A stretch of 64,000 bases of DNA from CAYZJB01 sp964602985 (GTDB lineage Bacteria; CLD3; SB21), in the NCBI GenBank assembly GCA_964602985.1, contig CAZRTJ010000019.1:1-64000 (forward strand). The letters are read 5' to 3'. Both the position numbers and the translations under genes were made by a program. Of this stretch, positions 17,123 through 26,190 are shown in pieces. How positions within the stretch are numbered: the first letter of the stretch is position 1; every line of letters starts with the position of its first letter. The notes beneath the pieces were generated by a model, which saw only the letters and a list, made by a program, of their open reading frames with translations, was not told where the DNA came from and did no database searches.

Positions 17123-17863
17123 ATGACTGCACGCTTTGTTTCCGCCAAAGAGCATTATGACCTGCACTTGGCGCGAGTCTACGCGTGGATGTCGGGTGAT
17201 TTCCAAATGCGGGCAGGCGAATTCAGGAATTTTCTTTCCGACCACGATGTCAAACCATGTTCCACGGGGATTGCAGTGGATTTGGGCGCCGGCCACGGAA
17301 TTCAAAGCATTCCGCTTGCTGAAAGAGGTTTTCGCGTGATCGCGGTGGATTTCAATTCGCACTTGCTCGATGAATTGCGTGCCCGCGGACGAGAGTATGA
17401 CATTCGGACCCATTGTGAAGACATTCGAGGGTTTCGGCGCCTTGCGGAAGAACCGGAACTGATTGTCTGCTGTGGTGACACGCTGGCTCACCTGGAGAGT
17501 ATGGATGAACTGCAAGTCCTTTTGGACGACATTGCCGGATCGTTACCACGGCAGGGGAGAGCCATTTTCTCCTTTCGCGACACATCGCACGCGGTGGTGG
17601 GGGCAGACAGAATCATCCCGGTCAAGAGCGACGAGACGCGAATCTTCACCTGTGTCCTTGACTATGAGGATGATTTCGTGTACGTGACCGACGTGGTATA
17701 CGAAAAACGTCCGGAAGGATGGGATCAGCGGGCAAGTTGTTATCGAAAACTGCGACTGCGTTCGGAGGTTGTGCTGGCTCGGATGGAGCAAAGCGGGCTT
17801 TCGGCCCAGGTCTGTCAAACCGTGCGCGGTCTCACCACCGTACTTTCACGTCGCTCCAGGTAG
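17123..17863 (+). CDS. class I SAM-dependent methyltransferase
   Basis: A 246-residue protein with the class I methyltransferase fold. Motif I is AVDLGAGHGIQSIPLAERG (about residues 50-68), followed by the acidic end of strand 2 (VIAVDFN) and motif IV LIVCCGDTLAHL. The substrate is not evident; the closest general annotation would be a methyltransferase of the Methyltransf_25/UbiE-like type. It begins one base after the preceding stop codon and sits 9 bases before the TerB-like gene, so it may be read through from upstream. Confidence 0.85.
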   Translation: MTARFVSAKEHYDLHLARVYAWMSGDFQMRAGEFRNFLSDHDVKPCSTGIAVDLGAGHGIQSIPLAERGFRVIAVDFNSHLLDELRARGREYDIRTHCEDIRGFRRLAEEPELIVCCGDTLAHLESMDELQVLLDDIAGSLPRQGRAIFSFRDTSHAVVGADRIIPVKSDETRIFTCVLDYEDDFVYVTDVVYEKRPEGWDQRASCYRKLRLRSEVVLARMEQSGLSAQVCQTVRGLTTVLSRRSR

Positions 17864-17872
17864 GAAGAAGCT

Positions 17873-18295
17873 ATGAACATTACCGTTCTCGATGCCAGCC
17901 AATATTTCAGGGGTCTGCTCCTGTTGATCCGGAAGGACGGGACAATTTCGGACGCCGAGGCCTCGTTGATGATGCACGTCGGAAAGAGGCTGGGTTTTGA
18001 AAGAGAATTCTGCGAACAGGCAATCCGTGATATCCTCGAAAACAAACACATCGTGGACGAGCCGCCCGTGTTTTCGTCTCCGGAAATCGCGCGATGTTTT
18101 GTCCAGGACGGCATTCGGCTGGCTCTTTCCGACCAGGTCGTTCATCCTTTCGAAGAGCGCTGGCTTTACAGCGTGACCGCGGCCAATGGTCTGAGTGCGT
18201 CGTGGATGGACGAGACTGTGCGGAGACTTCAGCAGACGGGAGAAAAGAAATTGGACGTTGAGGACTTAACCGTTGCCTATTCGCAGAGCCTCTGA
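17873..18295 (+). CDS. TerB-like helical protein
   Basis: A 140-residue, all-alpha acidic protein. The paired segments LIRKDGTISDAEASLM and RLALSDQVVHPFEERWL have the D-G-x-I/V-x-x-x-E spacing of TerB-like (tellurite-resistance B) folds, where acidic helices bind metal ions. I infer that family at moderate confidence from the pattern alone. GGAAGAAG precedes the ATG, and the flippase gene follows 8 bases later. Confidence 0.6.
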   Translation: MNITVLDASQYFRGLLLLIRKDGTISDAEASLMMHVGKRLGFEREFCEQAIRDILENKHIVDEPPVFSSPEIARCFVQDGIRLALSDQVVHPFEERWLYSVTAANGLSASWMDETVRRLQQTGEKKLDVEDLTVAYSQSL

Positions 18296-18303
18296 TTCCA
18301 CCC

Positions 18304-19797
18304 ATGACCGCTGAACACCACGACGCGCGCACGGTGGCCCGCGGCGCGTTTATCAATCTGATCGGTAATCTCGGAAAGCTTTCTCATTTCGCGTTTGATC
18401 TCTTCGCCACCCGCTGGATGGGGGCCGAAACGTTCGGATATTTCAGTACGACGTGGCTCATCATTAATTTGTCCTTCCTGATCTGTTATTTTGGCGCGCA
18501 CCGATTGATTATTGATTTTGTAGCAAAGAGCAAAGCGCATGGCGATGACGAACACTATCGCGGGGTGGCGGCGTACCTGATCCTCGTGTGGATGCTGAGT
18601 TTGGGGCTGGTGGGATTTTTTCATTTGTTTGGCGATGACATTGCCGCTGCGATCGGCAAGCCGCCCGTTGGCGAGTATCTGCGAATTCTCTCGTGGGCGG
18701 CGCCGTTTTACTGCATGACCACGATCTTTCTCAGCGCCACGCGAGGTCTGAAAATCATGAAGCTCTGGGTATTCGTCCGCAACGGGGTTGAGCCCTTGGT
18801 CGATCTGATTGCGATCCTTGCGATCTTTCTGTTGACAGGACTTCACTCCGCTCCCGTGGCCGCCAAATCAATCGGATTTGCGATTGGCGGCATCGTTTCG
18901 ATCTTCGTGTATCGACGGTATTTCGAAATCGGCAAAGTCTTTCGGTTAGCGCCGCGCTGGCAGGAATGGAAACACGTGCTGCATTTCGGACTGCCGGTGA
19001 CCTTCGCAGATTTTCTCTCGATCGTCATCCTCAAAATCGACATCATCGTGTTGAGTGTGCTCTCGACGGCGTCGCAGGTCGCCGTGTTTCAGGTGATCAT
19101 CAATATCGCCAACACGATGCGGAACATTCCGCAGGCCGTGGACCCCATCATGATGCCGATGGTTGTGGAAATGCGGATTACCAGGAATTATGCGTCTTTG
19201 GAAAAAATCTACGCTTCGGTCATCCGCGCCAGCCTCTTTCTGAGCGCCGGTTTTGTTGCGTTGTCGATGGTCTTTGGTCACCTGTTGCTCGGTTTGTATG
19301 GCGAAGCCTTCGTGTACGGCACGACAGCGCTGACCCTGGCGTGTGCCGGCATCATGCTGCATACCATCTCCTCCTCGATCGAACCCGTACTAATCATGTC
19401 CGGATTTCCGTATCTGAATCTCGCGAACAACATCACGTTCGTTCTCGTCAACCTCGTGTGCGACGTGCTGTGGGTGCCGTCGTACGGGATTGTGGGGGCT
19501 GGCATGGGTTGTTTGGCGGCCAGCGTGGTCACGGCGAGTCTCCAGATCGGACAACTGTATGTGAAAATACTGATCCGGCCAATCCGGAAAGACATGTGGC
19601 GCGCCGTCGCGATGGCGGCGGTCTATTTGCTGGTGTTTGAGTCCTTGATTCGTTTTCAGCCGTGGGGACTGCCGGCAGAGATTGTTTTGTTCATTGTCTT
19701 TTTGTTGAGCTATCTCTATATAGGGTGGCGATGGGTATTTGACGAAGCCGATCGCAGCATTTTTTCAGTCATCTTTAAACGACCGGGAACACAATGA
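18304..19797 (+). CDS. polysaccharide/lipid flippase (MATE-like, Wzx family)
   Basis: A 497-residue polytopic protein with about 12-14 hydrophobic helices. The start (VARGAFINLIGNLGKLSHFAF) and the helix pattern match the polysaccharide transporter family that flips lipid-linked sugars across the inner membrane. No glycosyltransferases lie in the window, so the substrate could be a cell-surface glycan or another lipid-linked precursor. The 3' end shares an ATGA with rnr. Confidence 0.88.
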   Translation: MTAEHHDARTVARGAFINLIGNLGKLSHFAFDLFATRWMGAETFGYFSTTWLIINLSFLICYFGAHRLIIDFVAKSKAHGDDEHYRGVAAYLILVWMLSLGLVGFFHLFGDDIAAAIGKPPVGEYLRILSWAAPFYCMTTIFLSATRGLKIMKLWVFVRNGVEPLVDLIAILAIFLLTGLHSAPVAAKSIGFAIGGIVSIFVYRRYFEIGKVFRLAPRWQEWKHVLHFGLPVTFADFLSIVILKIDIIVLSVLSTASQVAVFQVIINIANTMRNIPQAVDPIMMPMVVEMRITRNYASLEKIYASVIRASLFLSAGFVALSMVFGHLLLGLYGEAFVYGTTALTLACAGIMLHTISSSIEPVLIMSGFPYLNLANNITFVLVNLVCDVLWVPSYGIVGAGMGCLAASVVTASLQIGQLYVKILIRPIRKDMWRAVAMAAVYLLVFESLIRFQPWGLPAEIVLFIVFLLSYLYIGWRWVFDEADRSIFSVIFKRPGTQ

Positions 19798-21896
19798 ACG
19801 CGGCGCTCGAAAAGCAACTCCTCGAATACTTCCAGGCACACGTCGGTCGGCCTCTGCAACCGAGGGATCTTTTCAAAGATCTTCGAGTGGAAGCGGAAGA
19901 CGATCGCGAATTCATCCACACCCTCCTCAACGACTGGACGATCAAGGGCATCCTTCACCGCAAAGGCAAACATCATGTGTACCGTGCGAATCACCTGACG
20001 GGCCGTCTCTCGTTGAATCGCGCGGGGGAGGGATTTGTCGCGGTCGAAGGATACGACGAAGACTTTTTCGTCTCTCCGTCTCGTTTGAAAACCGCCATGC
20101 ACGGAGATCAGGTGATCATCGTACCGGTGCTCCGAAAGCGTCAAACCGGACAGCGCGCCGAGGCGGAAATCCTCGCCGTCGCCGAGCGCGGCCAGACGAA
20201 GATCGTCGGAACGCTCGCACGGAGGCGAAACATGCACGTCGTGGTGCCGGACGATAAGAAATTTCGTCGGGACATCTACGTGGATGCACCTCACCTGCAG
20301 GGCGCGCAAGAAGGTCAAAAAGTCGTGGTGGAACTGGAGTCCTGGGAGGATGAATACCAGTACCCGGAAGGCCGTGTGATTGAAGTGCTGGGTTTTCCGC
20401 ATGAAAAGGGCGTCGACGTCATGTCCGTCGTCAAAGCGCACGACATCTGGTGGCAATTTCCTGCCAATGTCGAAAGAGAATCGGAAGACCACCCGACAAC
20501 CATTCCGCACTCCGAAATCCAACGGCGTTTGGATTTGCGAAATTCCGACATCATCACGATTGATCCGTTTGATGCCAAAGACTTTGACGATGCGATTTCC
20601 CTCCAGCCACTTCCGGAGGGACATTGGTTGCTGGGTGTGCACATCGCCGACGTCAGTTACTACGTGCCGGAGCGCGGGGCGATTGACCAGGAGGCCTTCA
20701 AGCGGGGAACGAGCACCTACCTGGTCGATCGCGTGATTCCCATGCTGCCCGAGCGGCTGTCCAACCAACTGTGCAGTCTGGTGCCGCATGAAGATCGGCT
20801 GACCTACTCCATCCTGATGGAACTGGATGCGCACGGGAACGTGGTGGACTACGATATTGAAGAGACGGTCATACACAGCCAACGGCGATACACCTACGAA
20901 GAGGTTCAGGAAATTCTGGGTGGAAAAAGCGATCCATATGCCGATCTACTGGGGAGTATGAATGCTCTCGCCCGAAAGCTGACCCAGAAGCGACTCAAGG
21001 AGGGAAGCATTGATTTTGACACACCGGAATCGAAGTTCCGACTTGATGACGAAGGCCGTCCGATCGAATGCACCCGCAAGGATCGACTCGACAGCCATCG
21101 ATTGATCGAAGAATTCATGTTGCTGGCCAATCAAACCGCCGCGCTTCATATCGGACAAAAAGATCATCCTTTCCTGTACCGCGTACACGATAAGCCGGTC
21201 AGCGAGAAGTTGGAGAAATTCCTGCACCTGCTGGCCATTCTCGGATATCCCCATACCGTGCCGCGCGACCGAGAGAAGATTCGCCCTCAACACATCCAGA
21301 AACTGATCGCGTTCGTCAAAGGCCACAAGGAAGATCTGCTCATCGAAAAAGTCGCCATTCGCGCGATGGCGAAAGCAGAATATTCGCACAAGAACATTGG
21401 TCATTTTGGTTTGGGCTTTTTGTTCTATTCGCATTTCACATCCCCGATCCGTCGCTATCCGGACTTGATCGTTCATCGACTCCTGAAGGAATATTCCGAC
21501 GGCATGAGCGGCAAGCGCCTTGCGTGGTGGAAGGAGTATCTTCCCAAGGCGGGTCGCCACTGCTCCGAGCGCGAGCGGGTTGCCACCGAAGCCGAGCGGG
21601 ACTCCATCAAGGTCAAGCAGGTGGAATTCATGGAGGATCACATTGGCGCCGTATATCCCGGCGTTGTATCGGGAGTGACGGCGTTTGGATTATTTGTGGA
21701 GATTGAAGAATTTCTGATCGAGGGAATGATTGCCGTGCGCAACATGGAAGACGATTACTACATGTACGACGAGAAGCGTTACCAACTGCTGGGGAAGCGC
21801 CGCCGCCGGTCCTTCCGTCTGGGAGACAGCGTACGTGTGCGTGTGATGCGCGCCAACCGTGAAAAGCACGAATTGGATTTCGAATTGGCCGACTGA
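19794..21896 (+). CDS. rnr: ribonuclease R
   Basis: A 700-residue 3'-to-5' exoribonuclease. After an N-terminal winged-helix-like segment and two cold-shock-like OB domains comes the RNB catalytic domain with the acidic motif DPFDAKDFDDAIS (residues about 258-270), and a C-terminal S1 domain (GVVSGVTAFGLFVEIEEFLIEG, split here only for reading) ends the protein. It degrades structured RNA and acts in rRNA quality control. ATGA overlap with the flippase gene means coupling, probably without functional relation. Confidence 0.95.
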   Translation: MNAALEKQLLEYFQAHVGRPLQPRDLFKDLRVEAEDDREFIHTLLNDWTIKGILHRKGKHHVYRANHLTGRLSLNRAGEGFVAVEGYDEDFFVSPSRLKTAMHGDQVIIVPVLRKRQTGQRAEAEILAVAERGQTKIVGTLARRRNMHVVVPDDKKFRRDIYVDAPHLQGAQEGQKVVVELESWEDEYQYPEGRVIEVLGFPHEKGVDVMSVVKAHDIWWQFPANVERESEDHPTTIPHSEIQRRLDLRNSDIITIDPFDAKDFDDAISLQPLPEGHWLLGVHIADVSYYVPERGAIDQEAFKRGTSTYLVDRVIPMLPERLSNQLCSLVPHEDRLTYSILMELDAHGNVVDYDIEETVIHSQRRYTYEEVQEILGGKSDPYADLLGSMNALARKLTQKRLKEGSIDFDTPESKFRLDDEGRPIECTRKDRLDSHRLIEEFMLLANQTAALHIGQKDHPFLYRVHDKPVSEKLEKFLHLLAILGYPHTVPRDREKIRPQHIQKLIAFVKGHKEDLLIEKVAIRAMAKAEYSHKNIGHFGLGFLFYSHFTSPIRRYPDLIVHRLLKEYSDGMSGKRLAWWKEYLPKAGRHCSERERVATEAERDSIKVKQVEFMEDHIGAVYPGVVSGVTAFGLFVEIEEFLIEGMIAVRNMEDDYYMYDEKRYQLLGKRRRRSFRLGDSVRVRVMRANREKHELDFELAD

Positions 21897-21897
21897 C

Positions 21898-22989
21898 ATG
21901 AGTCCCCTGTCGATTCTGGATCGCTACGTCCTGAAAAAATTCCTTTCCGTCCTGTTGTTTTCCCTCCTCGCGATGGTGACCATCTTTGTGGCGGTCAATT
22001 ACGTCGAAAACACAGACAAGTTCATCGACCGCAAAGTGCCCAACGCCATCATCCTCGAGTACTATCTGAATTTCATACCGCACATCATCGCATTGACACT
22101 GCCGGTGGATGTCCTGCTGGCCAGTTTGTTTGCAATCGGCGGACTGGCTCGTTTCAACGAATTGACCGCCATCAAGGCCTCAGGGGTTAGTATTTACCGC
22201 ACGCTCAGTCTCGTCCTGGTGGCCGCCGCCCTCCTCTGCGGGTGTAACTTCTGGGTGAGTGAGGCCGTCGTGCCCGATGCCAACGCGAAGAAATCGACGA
22301 TCTGGCAGGAATACGTCGATCGGGTCAGCGCCACACGGCGCGCGATCGGACGGGACATCCGTCTGTACGATCCTGCCGGCATGAAGGTCATGATCGAGCG
22401 ATTTGATGCGAAGAATCTTGCCGCGACGAACATCTCCGTTCAGGAAAACTTTGGCATTCGGATGAAGCGACGGATTGACGCGCGTGAAGCACGATGGGAT
22501 TCCGCAAGCGCATCGTGGATGTTTCTGAATGGCGCCATCCGCACATTTGAAGACGGAACGGAGCGATTTGAGTCTTTTGCAAGGCACTCCGAGACGGCTC
22601 TCTTCTTCACTCCCGATGATATCATGAAGCGCGATAAGAAACCGGACGAAATGAATGTTGCCGAACTGGCTGAATTTATCGAAAAACTCAAGAGAAGCGG
22701 CGCCCGTACCGAACGCTGGGAGGTCGACTATCATCTGAAATTTTCCTACCCACTGACCTGTTTGATCATGGTTCTTTTTGGAAGTCCGATCGCGGCCTCG
22801 CGCAAGAAGAGCGGCGCCGGCATGAACATCTTCCTGACCCTCGTGATCTGCTTTTCGTACTGGATCGTCATTCAGATGGGCCGATATTTTGGTTACAGCA
22901 AGTCCGTGGACCCTATCTCGGCGGCGTGGGCGGGGAATGTGGTCTTTGGGATGTTGAGCGTTTTCGTGTTTGCAAGGGTCAGGACGTAG
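21898..22989 (+). CDS. LptF/LptG family permease
   Basis: A 363-residue protein starting MSPLSILDRYVLKKFL, the typical start of LptF/LptG. Three N-terminal helices, a periplasmic beta-jellyroll domain of about 170 residues and three C-terminal helices follow the family layout. The PLTCLIMVLFGSPIAA segment and the Gly-rich end are characteristic. It would form part of the LptB2FG transporter that extracts lipopolysaccharide from the inner membrane. Only one copy is seen here, so the partner gene is elsewhere. The ATG lies one base after the rnr stop. Confidence 0.9.
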   Translation: MSPLSILDRYVLKKFLSVLLFSLLAMVTIFVAVNYVENTDKFIDRKVPNAIILEYYLNFIPHIIALTLPVDVLLASLFAIGGLARFNELTAIKASGVSIYRTLSLVLVAAALLCGCNFWVSEAVVPDANAKKSTIWQEYVDRVSATRRAIGRDIRLYDPAGMKVMIERFDAKNLAATNISVQENFGIRMKRRIDAREARWDSASASWMFLNGAIRTFEDGTERFESFARHSETALFFTPDDIMKRDKKPDEMNVAELAEFIEKLKRSGARTERWEVDYHLKFSYPLTCLIMVLFGSPIAASRKKSGAGMNIFLTLVICFSYWIVIQMGRYFGYSKSVDPISAAWAGNVVFGMLSVFVFARVRT

Positions 22990-22998
22990 GAAAATAAA

Positions 22999-23032
22999 AA
23001 ACGTTGCAGAACCCCGAATCGCTGCAACGTTT
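22999..23032. terminator. hairpin terminator after the LptF/G gene
   Basis: An 11-bp perfect stem (AAACGTTGCAG at 22999-23009 and CTGCAACGTTT at 23022-23032) with a 12-base loop, preceded by an A-tract and followed by TTCAAATT. The A-tract would give a U-run on the opposite strand, so it may work in both directions. Confidence 0.65.
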
Positions 23033-23103
23033 CAAATTGACCAACAAGATCAATTTAACCCTAAACCCTGTAAACCAGGAGAATTTTCAGATATCAGAAA
23101 ATA

Positions 23104-23175
23104 TATTTCAGAAAACTGAAATAAAATATTCCCTAAATCGTTGTTTTTGAATGAACATTTGCCGAATCGTCGGCA
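23104..23175. other. AT-rich upstream region with two small hairpins
   Basis: Between the LptF/G gene and the DUF547 gene, about 170 bases are far more AT-rich than the surroundings. Two perfect small dyads occur: TATTTCAG-AAAA-CTGAAATA (23104-23123) and TGCCGA-ATCG-TCGGCA (23160-23175). They look like regulatory sites or leader hairpins of the following gene; I cannot assign a regulator. Confidence 0.35.
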
Positions 23176-23200
23176 TTCACATCAATAAACAACAATTACT

Positions 23201-23986
23201 ATGCCAGACACAACCTCCCACGGTATCAGCACGAATCGCCTCCGTGGCTTCGGTACGACCATCTCACTTTATCCGTATTTACTTTGTCTATTATTAGTTG
23301 GAACGTCTGCATCCGCCCAGCAGTTTGATCACTCGGCTTGGGATCGCTTGTTGCAGAAAAACGTGGATTCACGCGGTCTGGTGAACTACAAGGCCTTCAG
23401 CTCGTCCGACAAATCCGAATTTCTAGGCTATCAGACACAGTTGGCCGCGGCTCGTCCGGAGGCGTGGAAGCCGTCGGAGAGGCTCGCGTTTTGGATCAAC
23501 GCCTACAACGCTTCGGCGATCGCGGGCGTCCTCAAGCGATATCCGACAAAATCCATCTATCCCTCCGGTGACCAAACCTTCTTTGAGGAGAAAATCCATA
23601 ACGTGGCGGGGCAACTGCGGAGTCTCAACGAAATCGAAAAGCAGATCTTGCTTCGGGAATTTGGCGATGCCAGACTGCATTTTGTTCTCGTCTGTTCTGC
23701 CGTGGGCTGTCCATTGCTGTCAAACCGCGCCTATGTCGGCTCGACTGTTTGGGGAGCGATCGATTCACAAACGAGATTTTTCATCCACAATCCACAGAAG
23801 GTTCGTGTCGATCCGCAGGAGCAGAAACTCTATCTCAGCAGGATCTTCGATTGGTATCGCGCGGATTTTGTCAGAGCCAAAGGCTCGGTGGTGGACTTCG
23901 TCCAATCGTATTTCAATTCGGCTCAGCTGAAGGGGCTTTCGGTGGAGTACCTCGAGTACGATTGGTCCCTCAACGACCGGCCTTAA
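23201..23986 (+). CDS. DUF547 family secreted protein
   Basis: A 261-residue protein. The first 40 residues contain a hydrophobic stretch (LYPYLLCLLLVGTSASAQ), a signal peptide preceded by an unusually long hydrophilic start. The mature part has the DUF547 signature: NVDSRGLVNYKA, FWINAYNASAI, HFVLVCSAVGCPLL and SRIFDWYRADF. The function of DUF547 is not established; the conserved Cys pair and the papain-like suggestions in the literature are not evidence enough for an activity. The 3' end overlaps the 3' end of truA by 4 bases. Confidence 0.88.
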   Translation: MPDTTSHGISTNRLRGFGTTISLYPYLLCLLLVGTSASAQQFDHSAWDRLLQKNVDSRGLVNYKAFSSSDKSEFLGYQTQLAAARPEAWKPSERLAFWINAYNASAIAGVLKRYPTKSIYPSGDQTFFEEKIHNVAGQLRSLNEIEKQILLREFGDARLHFVLVCSAVGCPLLSNRAYVGSTVWGAIDSQTRFFIHNPQKVRVDPQEQKLYLSRIFDWYRADFVRAKGSVVDFVQSYFNSAQLKGLSVEYLEYDWSLNDRP

Positions 23987-24720
23987 GCGCTACCATACAA
24001 GACTTCTCGCAGACAGAGCCCGTGTGCAGGGGCAGTAAATCCGGCCTGTTTGCGATCCTCCAACTGGAGGATTCGCTCGAGTTCTTCGGGCGGCCATTTT
24101 CGACGTCCGATCTGGAGGAATGTGCCAACCAAACACCGAACCATGGTGTGAAGAAAGCGGTTGGCGCCAATGTCGAAGAAGAGTCGATCTCCCTCCTGTG
24201 TCCATTGCGCAAATCGAACCTCACATCGATAATGCGTAACCTCCGCTACTGACAGACAGAACGAACGGAAATTATGTTCCCCCAGGATCGATGCACATGC
24301 AGACTGCATCCGGTCCACATCAAGCGCGTGCGGATAATGCCATTCGGTCGCTCGCCGCAGAGCTGTGGGTCGACGGGAAATCGTATACCGGTATCGTCGT
24401 TCCCGGGCGGAGAATCGCGCATGGAATTCGTCGGGTACGTTCTCTACGCCGAGAATACGAAGGTCCGGCGGAAGGACGGCATTCAGACCCTTCACCAGGT
24501 CCCCCAGATCGATCGCCTTGGCGATGCGGAAATTCCCGACCTGCCCGGAGGCGTGGACGCCGGCGTCCGTGCGCCCCGCGCCTTCGACCGTCACGGATTC
24601 CCGCGTGATTTGAAACACGGCTTCCTGCAGAGAGCCCTGGACGGTCCGGGCATGCGGTTGATATTGCCACCCGGAAAAATTCGTTCCATCGTATTCGATC
24701 AGGATTTTGAGATTGCGCAT
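23983..24720 (-). CDS. truA: tRNA pseudouridine(38-40) synthase
   Basis: A 245-residue protein of standard TruA length. The catalytic aspartate is in VEGAGRTDAGVHASGQV, and the other family motifs are YDGTNFSGWQYQP near the start and FLHTMVRCLVGT near the end. It isomerises uridines 38-40 in the tRNA anticodon arm. The gene is oriented against the DUF547 gene and follows a terminator, so it probably has its own promoter. Confidence 0.95.
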   Translation of the reverse strand: MRNLKILIEYDGTNFSGWQYQPHARTVQGSLQEAVFQITRESVTVEGAGRTDAGVHASGQVGNFRIAKAIDLGDLVKGLNAVLPPDLRILGVENVPDEFHARFSARERRYRYTISRRPTALRRATEWHYPHALDVDRMQSACASILGEHNFRSFCLSVAEVTHYRCEVRFAQWTQEGDRLFFDIGANRFLHTMVRCLVGTFLQIGRRKWPPEELERILQLEDRKQAGFTAPAHGLCLREVLYGSA

Positions 24721-24726
24721 AAAAAC

Positions 24727-24752
24727 AAAACCTCGTTCGAAAACGAGGTTTT
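24727..24752 (-). terminator. terminator downstream of the COX24-like gene
   Basis: Perfect 11-bp stem AAAACCTCGTT/AACGAGGTTTT with a four-base loop, followed on the minus strand by GTTTTT. It ends the sppA-HU-COX24 transcript just before truA. The T-rich right arm would also allow plus-strand termination. Confidence 0.8.
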
Positions 24753-24767
24753 ATCTAGAAAGACCGG

Positions 24768-24863
24768 TTAACGATTTTTCTTTTTATGACGATCCCGTCG
24801 CAAGCGCTTCTTTCGCTTGTGCGTCGCCATTTTCCGACGCTTACGCTTTCGGCCGCACGGCAT
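24768..24863 (-). CDS. AURKAIP1/COX24-type small basic ribosome-associated protein
   Basis: A 31-residue, extremely basic protein: MPCGRKRKRRKMATHKRKK followed by RLRRDRHKKKNR. This is the KMxTHKRKKRLRK pattern of the COX24/AURKAIP1 family, short proteins that in bacteria are associated with the small ribosomal subunit (bS22-like in Actinobacteria) and are widespread in Bacteroidota relatives. AAAGGAGG lies seven bases before the ATG. It is located between the HU gene and a strong terminator. The gene is short enough to be missed by automatic callers. Confidence 0.85.
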   Translation of the reverse strand: MPCGRKRKRRKMATHKRKKRLRRDRHKKKNR

Positions 24864-24889
24864 GAGGTTTCCTCCTTTCCATCGCTGGG

Positions 24890-25180
24890 TTATTCAGTGT
24901 GATCGTTGACAGATTTGCGCAAGTCTTTGGACGGTCGAAACTGAGGGACGCGACGCTTCGGCAACTGGATCTTTTCGCCTGTCCGGGGATTTCGTGCGAG
25001 CCTGGGTTCGCGTTCGACAATACGAAAACTGCCCAGCCCACGGATTTCGACCTCCTGACCTTTCTTAAGGGACTCATTGATCACGACGATGAACGCATTG
25101 ACCACGGCCTCCGTCTCCAGCCGGGTGAGACCGATCGCGTCGCTGATTTGCTGGATAATTTCTGCTTTCGTTACGTTCAC
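24890..25180 (-). CDS. HU/IHF family DNA-binding protein
   Basis: A 96-residue histone-like protein. It starts at a GTG giving NVTKAEIIQQISDAIGL and contains the family signature GLGSFRIVEREPRLARNPRTG, where the Arg-Asn-Pro beta-arm tip inserts into the minor groove. Such proteins bend DNA as dimers. The GTG lies one base after the sppA stop, so the two are co-transcribed; longer in-frame starts only read sppA DNA in another frame. The length and the IHF-like arm do not allow a firm HU versus IHF choice. Confidence 0.92.
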   Translation of the reverse strand: MNVTKAEIIQQISDAIGLTRLETEAVVNAFIVVINESLKKGQEVEIRGLGSFRIVEREPRLARNPRTGEKIQLPKRRVPQFRPSKDLRKSVNDHTE

Positions 25181-25181
25181 G

Positions 25182-26063
25182 TCAAAAACCGTACTTGTAG
25201 CGCGCCACGGGGTAGCTCTGGTACTGGGGAAAGAGGGACTGGATGGCAACCTGCGCATCTTCATCAAACACGGTTTCAAAAAATGTCGGCCGGCGTTTGC
25301 GTTCCCTCACGGTTCGAGGTTCTCCCGTCTGACCGGCGGCCTTCCATGCCATCTGGATCGCATCGTCGTACGTGCCCAACACGTCCACCAGACCGAGTCG
25401 CTGCGCCTGCTGACCTGTGAAGATCTTTCCTTCGGCCCATTCTTCGAACTTCGAAGAGTCGAGTCCGCGCTCCTGAACGACGACCGACAGGAATTGACCG
25501 TATGCGTCTTGAATGAAATTCTGCATGAATTCCGACTCTTCTGCCGTCATGTCGCGATACGGACTGATCGCGTCTTTGAACTTTCCGCTTTTGATTGTCG
25601 TGAACTTCACCCCCAGTTTGTCGAGGAGTTGATCGACATTGGGATACTGAATGATCACTCCGATGCTGCCGGTGATCGTTCCGGGATTGGCCACGATCGT
25701 GTCCGCCGCGCAGGATATGTAATACCCTCCGGAGGCCGCAACGCTGCCCATGCTGACGACCAGAGGTTTGCCGGACTCACGCACATTCTTCGCCATCTCA
25801 TAAATTTCCTGCGAAGGGGTGATTCCTCCACCCGGGCTTTCCACCCGCATGACGATCGCGCAAACCGATCCGTCGTCCCGGTATTTCTTCAATTGTCGTA
25901 CGACATCCCGACTGTCCTCCAGTGTGCCTTCGACCTCTATCAACGCAACATGGTCTCGCACGGAAAAATCCAAATCGGCCACGCTGATCACGAACACAAC
26001 AAGTGCGCCCACGAAACACATGCCCAAGAGCAACAGCAGGAAAATGGTCGACTTGTTCTTCAT
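25182..26063 (-). CDS. sppA: signal peptide peptidase SppA (S49 family)
   Basis: A 293-residue short-form SppA: an N-terminal anchor (IFLLLLLGMCFVGALVVFVI) and one S49 domain. The nucleophile is the Ser in SMGSVAASGGYYIS, and the general-base Lys is expected in the segment TTIKSGKFKDAISPYR. It degrades cleaved signal peptides in the inner membrane. ATG 26063 was chosen over the TTG at 26072. There is no Shine-Dalgarno sequence, and a promoter -10 box lies seven bases upstream, which fits a leaderless mRNA. Confidence 0.92.
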   Translation of the reverse strand: MKNKSTIFLLLLLGMCFVGALVVFVISVADLDFSVRDHVALIEVEGTLEDSRDVVRQLKKYRDDGSVCAIVMRVESPGGGITPSQEIYEMAKNVRESGKPLVVSMGSVAASGGYYISCAADTIVANPGTITGSIGVIIQYPNVDQLLDKLGVKFTTIKSGKFKDAISPYRDMTAEESEFMQNFIQDAYGQFLSVVVQERGLDSSKFEEWAEGKIFTGQQAQRLGLVDVLGTYDDAIQMAWKAAGQTGEPRTVRERKRRPTFFETVFDEDAQVAIQSLFPQYQSYPVARYKYGF

Positions 26064-26070
26064 GCGGCGC

Positions 26071-26099
26071 AAACTAAGAAAAAATTATCCGTGTGTCAA
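26071..26099 (-). promoter_or_regulatory. promoter of sppA-HU operon, leaderless
   Basis: On the minus strand TTGACA (26099-26094), a 17-bp spacer and TAGTTT (26076-26071). The -10 box ends seven bases before the sppA ATG, so transcription should begin at or next to the start codon. Confidence 0.5.
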
Positions 26100-26190
26100 C
26101 GATGAAAAAACTGTAAGTGAAGAGATTTCAGCGACATACCTCACTCACAAAAACATTTGTTTCCATCCGTGTCGTATTCATATTCCGCGC

